Source: Marivirga sericea (GTDB taxonomy: Bacteria > Bacteroidota > Bacteroidia > Cytophagales > Cyclobacteriaceae). From it: a stretch of 64,000 nucleotides of DNA. Positions 62,050-64,000 of this stretch are shown in pieces. The first letter of the stretch is position 1. Every line of letters starts with the position of its first letter. The stretch is from positions 372,001 through 436,000 of the forward strand of contig NZ_FXAW01000001.1 in NCBI RefSeq assembly GCF_900177665.1, read 5' to 3'. Under the pieces are notes generated by a model. The model worked only from the letters and a program-made list of their open reading frames with translations. It was not told the origin of the DNA and ran no database searches. The position numbers were made by a program, and so were the translations under genes.

Positions 62050-62597
62050 TTCAAGTTTCCTGATTAATAGAGCTACCGTTCCCAAAGAATTGGAAAGTGT
62101 ATACTGGCAAATTAAGACTTAATTTCTTAAAAAGTCTTAATTTATCCTGTTTGTGCCGATCTATCGGTATATCTCCTTCAAATTAGGGCTTTCTTGATAA
62201 ATACTACAAAGCTTTCAAGCCAAATAAAATTTGCTCATAGAGAGCGGGTTGGGGGTCAAAAATGCGGGCCAGACGAGGGTGTGGGTTGTAGCATATTTTT
62301 GTCTTGAATTTTTGTTTCTTTTTGTTCAAGCAAAAAGAAAAGATATAAAGCACAAAATTTAATTTGGAATACACATATGTCTATAATTTCTTAAACTTCA
62401 GATGATACCCAAAATCACTAATTTTGAGATCTTAAACATAATTATATTTCAAAAATGATGCTTTAATTTTCGTTTAAAAATATATTAAAGATACTTTATA
62501 TTTTTCAAGAGAACCCAAATTACCATCTTATGATTTAAAGAGTAAAATCAAATTTCAGTTTCTTTATACCGTTAATTAGCAAGTTAAACCACTTTCT
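62050..62597. other. Intergenic region with one hairpin
   Basis: No gene is seen. A hairpin TTTCTTTTTG/CAAAAAGAAA (62315-62340, loop TTCAAG) stands in the middle; similar A/T hairpins recur in Bacteroidota genomes and may be relics of a repeat family. A short G-rich stretch (about 62244-62290) precedes it. Confidence 0.5.
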
Positions 62598-63731
62598 ATG
62601 AAGAATTTATTGATATTAGCTTTTTTTAGTACTATCCTCTGGTCTTGTGAATCAGCAAATAGAAAAGAAACCACATCAGCTTATTTTAATTTTGAATTGG
62701 AAATTGATACAGTTCAGCTAGATTCTAGAAATGAAATAATAATGGCAGGAGCCTATATGGACAACCCAGCGGTCTCCTTCGATAAAACTAAGTTTTATAA
62801 TTTTGATAATGAAAATTACGTGCTTGAAGTATTTGACATTGAAAATTATAAGCTTGACAAAAAAGTAAATTTTCAAAAAGATGGACCAAATGGATTAGGT
62901 TCAAACCAGGTGAGGAGTTTAAAAATTTTTCCAAATGGTAATATTGGAATTGAGGATTTTGAGTCTTTTAAGGTTTTTGATTTGCAGGGAAACCAGGTGA
63001 AAAATGTGAATTTTAACAAAGATTGGATAAAGGGAGATTTTACTGCCTCCGAAAGCTTTGAATTTGCTTCAGTTAATAAAGACGGTTCACTCATTGCAGG
63101 CATGCATTTTGGTACTGATAATTTTAAACCACTTATGTTTCTACTTGATATTGAAGAAAAGAAAGCGAAACGGATATTGCTATCCCAATTTGATAAGTTG
63201 AAAAGGTATAAAATTGTTTTTCGAAGAAATGGGGGATACCTAACAGATCATCATGAGCGAGTTCAATTCGGTTTTAAAGGAGATAGTATTATTATTTCAA
63301 ATTCTGCCTATAACGATCTGTATATCTATAATGAAAAAACCAATGAATTGGAATATAGAACATTTGCTCATAAGTTAATACCAGAAAGAAAGGAAAAAGA
63401 GTATAAAAACAGCTCTGAATCTCGAGAAGAAGTAGTTGAAATAATCTATTCGATAAGCGAAGAAGTAAGATTTACAGAGTTTTTTTGGGATGAGGATACC
63501 AGAAAATTTTACAGATTTACAAATCAGACCATTTATGATGATAAGCGAGAAAACTCTACCTATAAAGTTTCAATGCTGGTATATGATGAATATCTGCAGT
63601 TAATCGGTGAAAAAGAATTGATGAAGTTTAAAGATTATGCCGAACCTCTTTTTGTAAAAGACGGAAAAGTCCATTTCCATTTAAATATGGAAGATGAATT
63701 AGGTTTTATACGAATAGGATTGAAAAACTAA
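62598..63731 (+). CDS. Beta-propeller lipoprotein (DUF4221/BF3164-like)
   Basis: A 377-residue lipoprotein (lipobox in ILWSC, Cys17). Repeated blade-like units (DIENYKLDKKVNFQKDGPNG, LKIFPNGNIGIEDFESFKVF, LYIYNEKTNELEYRTF) indicate a six-bladed propeller typical of Bacteroidota surface or periplasmic lipoproteins. Function unknown; the assignment to one of the two families is uncertain. Confidence 0.75.
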   Translation: MKNLLILAFFSTILWSCESANRKETTSAYFNFELEIDTVQLDSRNEIIMAGAYMDNPAVSFDKTKFYNFDNENYVLEVFDIENYKLDKKVNFQKDGPNGLGSNQVRSLKIFPNGNIGIEDFESFKVFDLQGNQVKNVNFNKDWIKGDFTASESFEFASVNKDGSLIAGMHFGTDNFKPLMFLLDIEEKKAKRILLSQFDKLKRYKIVFRRNGGYLTDHHERVQFGFKGDSIIISNSAYNDLYIYNEKTNELEYRTFAHKLIPERKEKEYKNSSESREEVVEIIYSISEEVRFTEFFWDEDTRKFYRFTNQTIYDDKRENSTYKVSMLVYDEYLQLIGEKELMKFKDYAEPLFVKDGKVHFHLNMEDELGFIRIGLKN

Positions 63732-63852
63732 CAACCTCAACACTTACAAACTTAATCACCTCAACACTTGCAGACTTGCAAGTCCAAACATTTAATTTCA
63801 ATTTTGCTTGTTCATTTTGGAACTATAATCATATCAGTCAGTTTTAATCATT

Positions 63853-64000
63853 ATGGCAGAAACATCTCATTGGACAGGATCCGAAAAATATTTATGCGAC
63901 CCAGCTTTAGCGCAGGCATTTCACATGGCAAGAACTTTAGGAATGCCTCTTCTAATAGAGGGGGAACCTGGAACGGGAAAGACCGAATTACCTATTCATT
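63853..64000 (+). CDS. MoxR-type AAA+ ATPase (3' end outside window)
   Basis: Only 49 residues are seen: MAETSHWTGSEKYLCDPALA, then MARTLGMPLLIEGEPGTGKTELP. Walker A is GEPGTGKT. The pattern matches the MoxR group associated with VWA-domain partners (CoxD-like). It is not next to the DUF58/BatA operon at 31384-34176, so it may serve another VWA protein beyond the window. Confidence 0.8.
   Translation, partial: MAETSHWTGSEKYLCDPALAQAFHMARTLGMPLLIEGEPGTGKTELPIH

Noticed and set aside
1-64000. CRISPR arrays, complete insertion sequences, rRNA genes
   Set aside because: None was seen on reading either strand.

Overview
The window is chromosomal DNA of a member of the Bacteroidota, most likely a marine Cytophagales close to Marivirga. 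This is inferred from low GC, a Bacteroidota-type promoter (TTTG, 20-base gap, TAnnTTTG), a type IX secretion tail, DUF4290 next to murA, DUF4296 lipoproteins, a Bat gene set, LytS/LytTR pairs and an IntDOT-like integrase with Ser in place of the first catalytic Arg. No rRNA, CRISPR array or intact insertion sequence was seen.

Region 1 (1-4345) is core chromosome. It holds the start of a flavin disulfide-reductase-fold enzyme that has lost both redox cysteines, then a PadR regulator leading four tandem membrane-protein paralogues from a 38-bp near-perfect palindrome. A decayed tRNA follows, and then an intact tRNA-Arg(UCU).

Region 2 (4331-28269) is a genomic island of about 23.9 kb integrated at the 3' end of tRNA-Arg. 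A 16-bp direct repeat (ATCCTGAACGGATCAC) bounds it, with TTGTGCCC arm-type repeats inside both ends. The left end carries integrase, an RteC-like protein, large DNA hairpins, an excisionase-like HTH protein, a replication initiator and a DnaC-like AAA+ loader. The initiator gene contains four ACAAGTACTG iterons spaced 45/44/45 bp and an AT-rich tract, so the origin probably lies inside the gene as in lambda O. No relaxase or conjugation gene is present, so the island looks like a satellite or a non-self-transmissible integrative element. Its cargo includes a TIR-domain protein, a large envelope protein, a three-gene operon (TPR/HExxH metalloprotease, MazG-like pyrophosphohydrolase, PD-(D/E)XK-DUF2075 helicase), an apolipoprotein N-acyltransferase homologue overlapping a secreted sorting-domain protein, and a secreted endonuclease I. 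It also includes a 1.45-kb non-coding tract of hairpins with shared loops and a triplex-prone mirror repeat, and a DUF5675/holin-like cassette. The three-gene operon and the structured tract are the best candidates for something undescribed.

Region 3 (28270-64000) is again core-like: mutS2, DUF4296, a DUF58-BatA set, an aldehyde dehydrogenase, EI24 and rhodanese proteins, and a murA whose active-site Cys is Asp. After these come DUF4290, an M1 peptidase, a transporter, folE with a pterin synthase, bestrophin, penicillin acylase, and several membrane, LytTR and XRE regulators. The rest is a broken beta-lactamase-like pseudogene, an alpha/beta hydrolase, a LytS/LytTR two-component pair, an unusual AGCS symporter with a periplasmic extension, a BlaI regulator with an M56-M23-amidase fusion, a MASE1 histidine kinase, a beta-propeller lipoprotein and the start of a MoxR-type ATPase.
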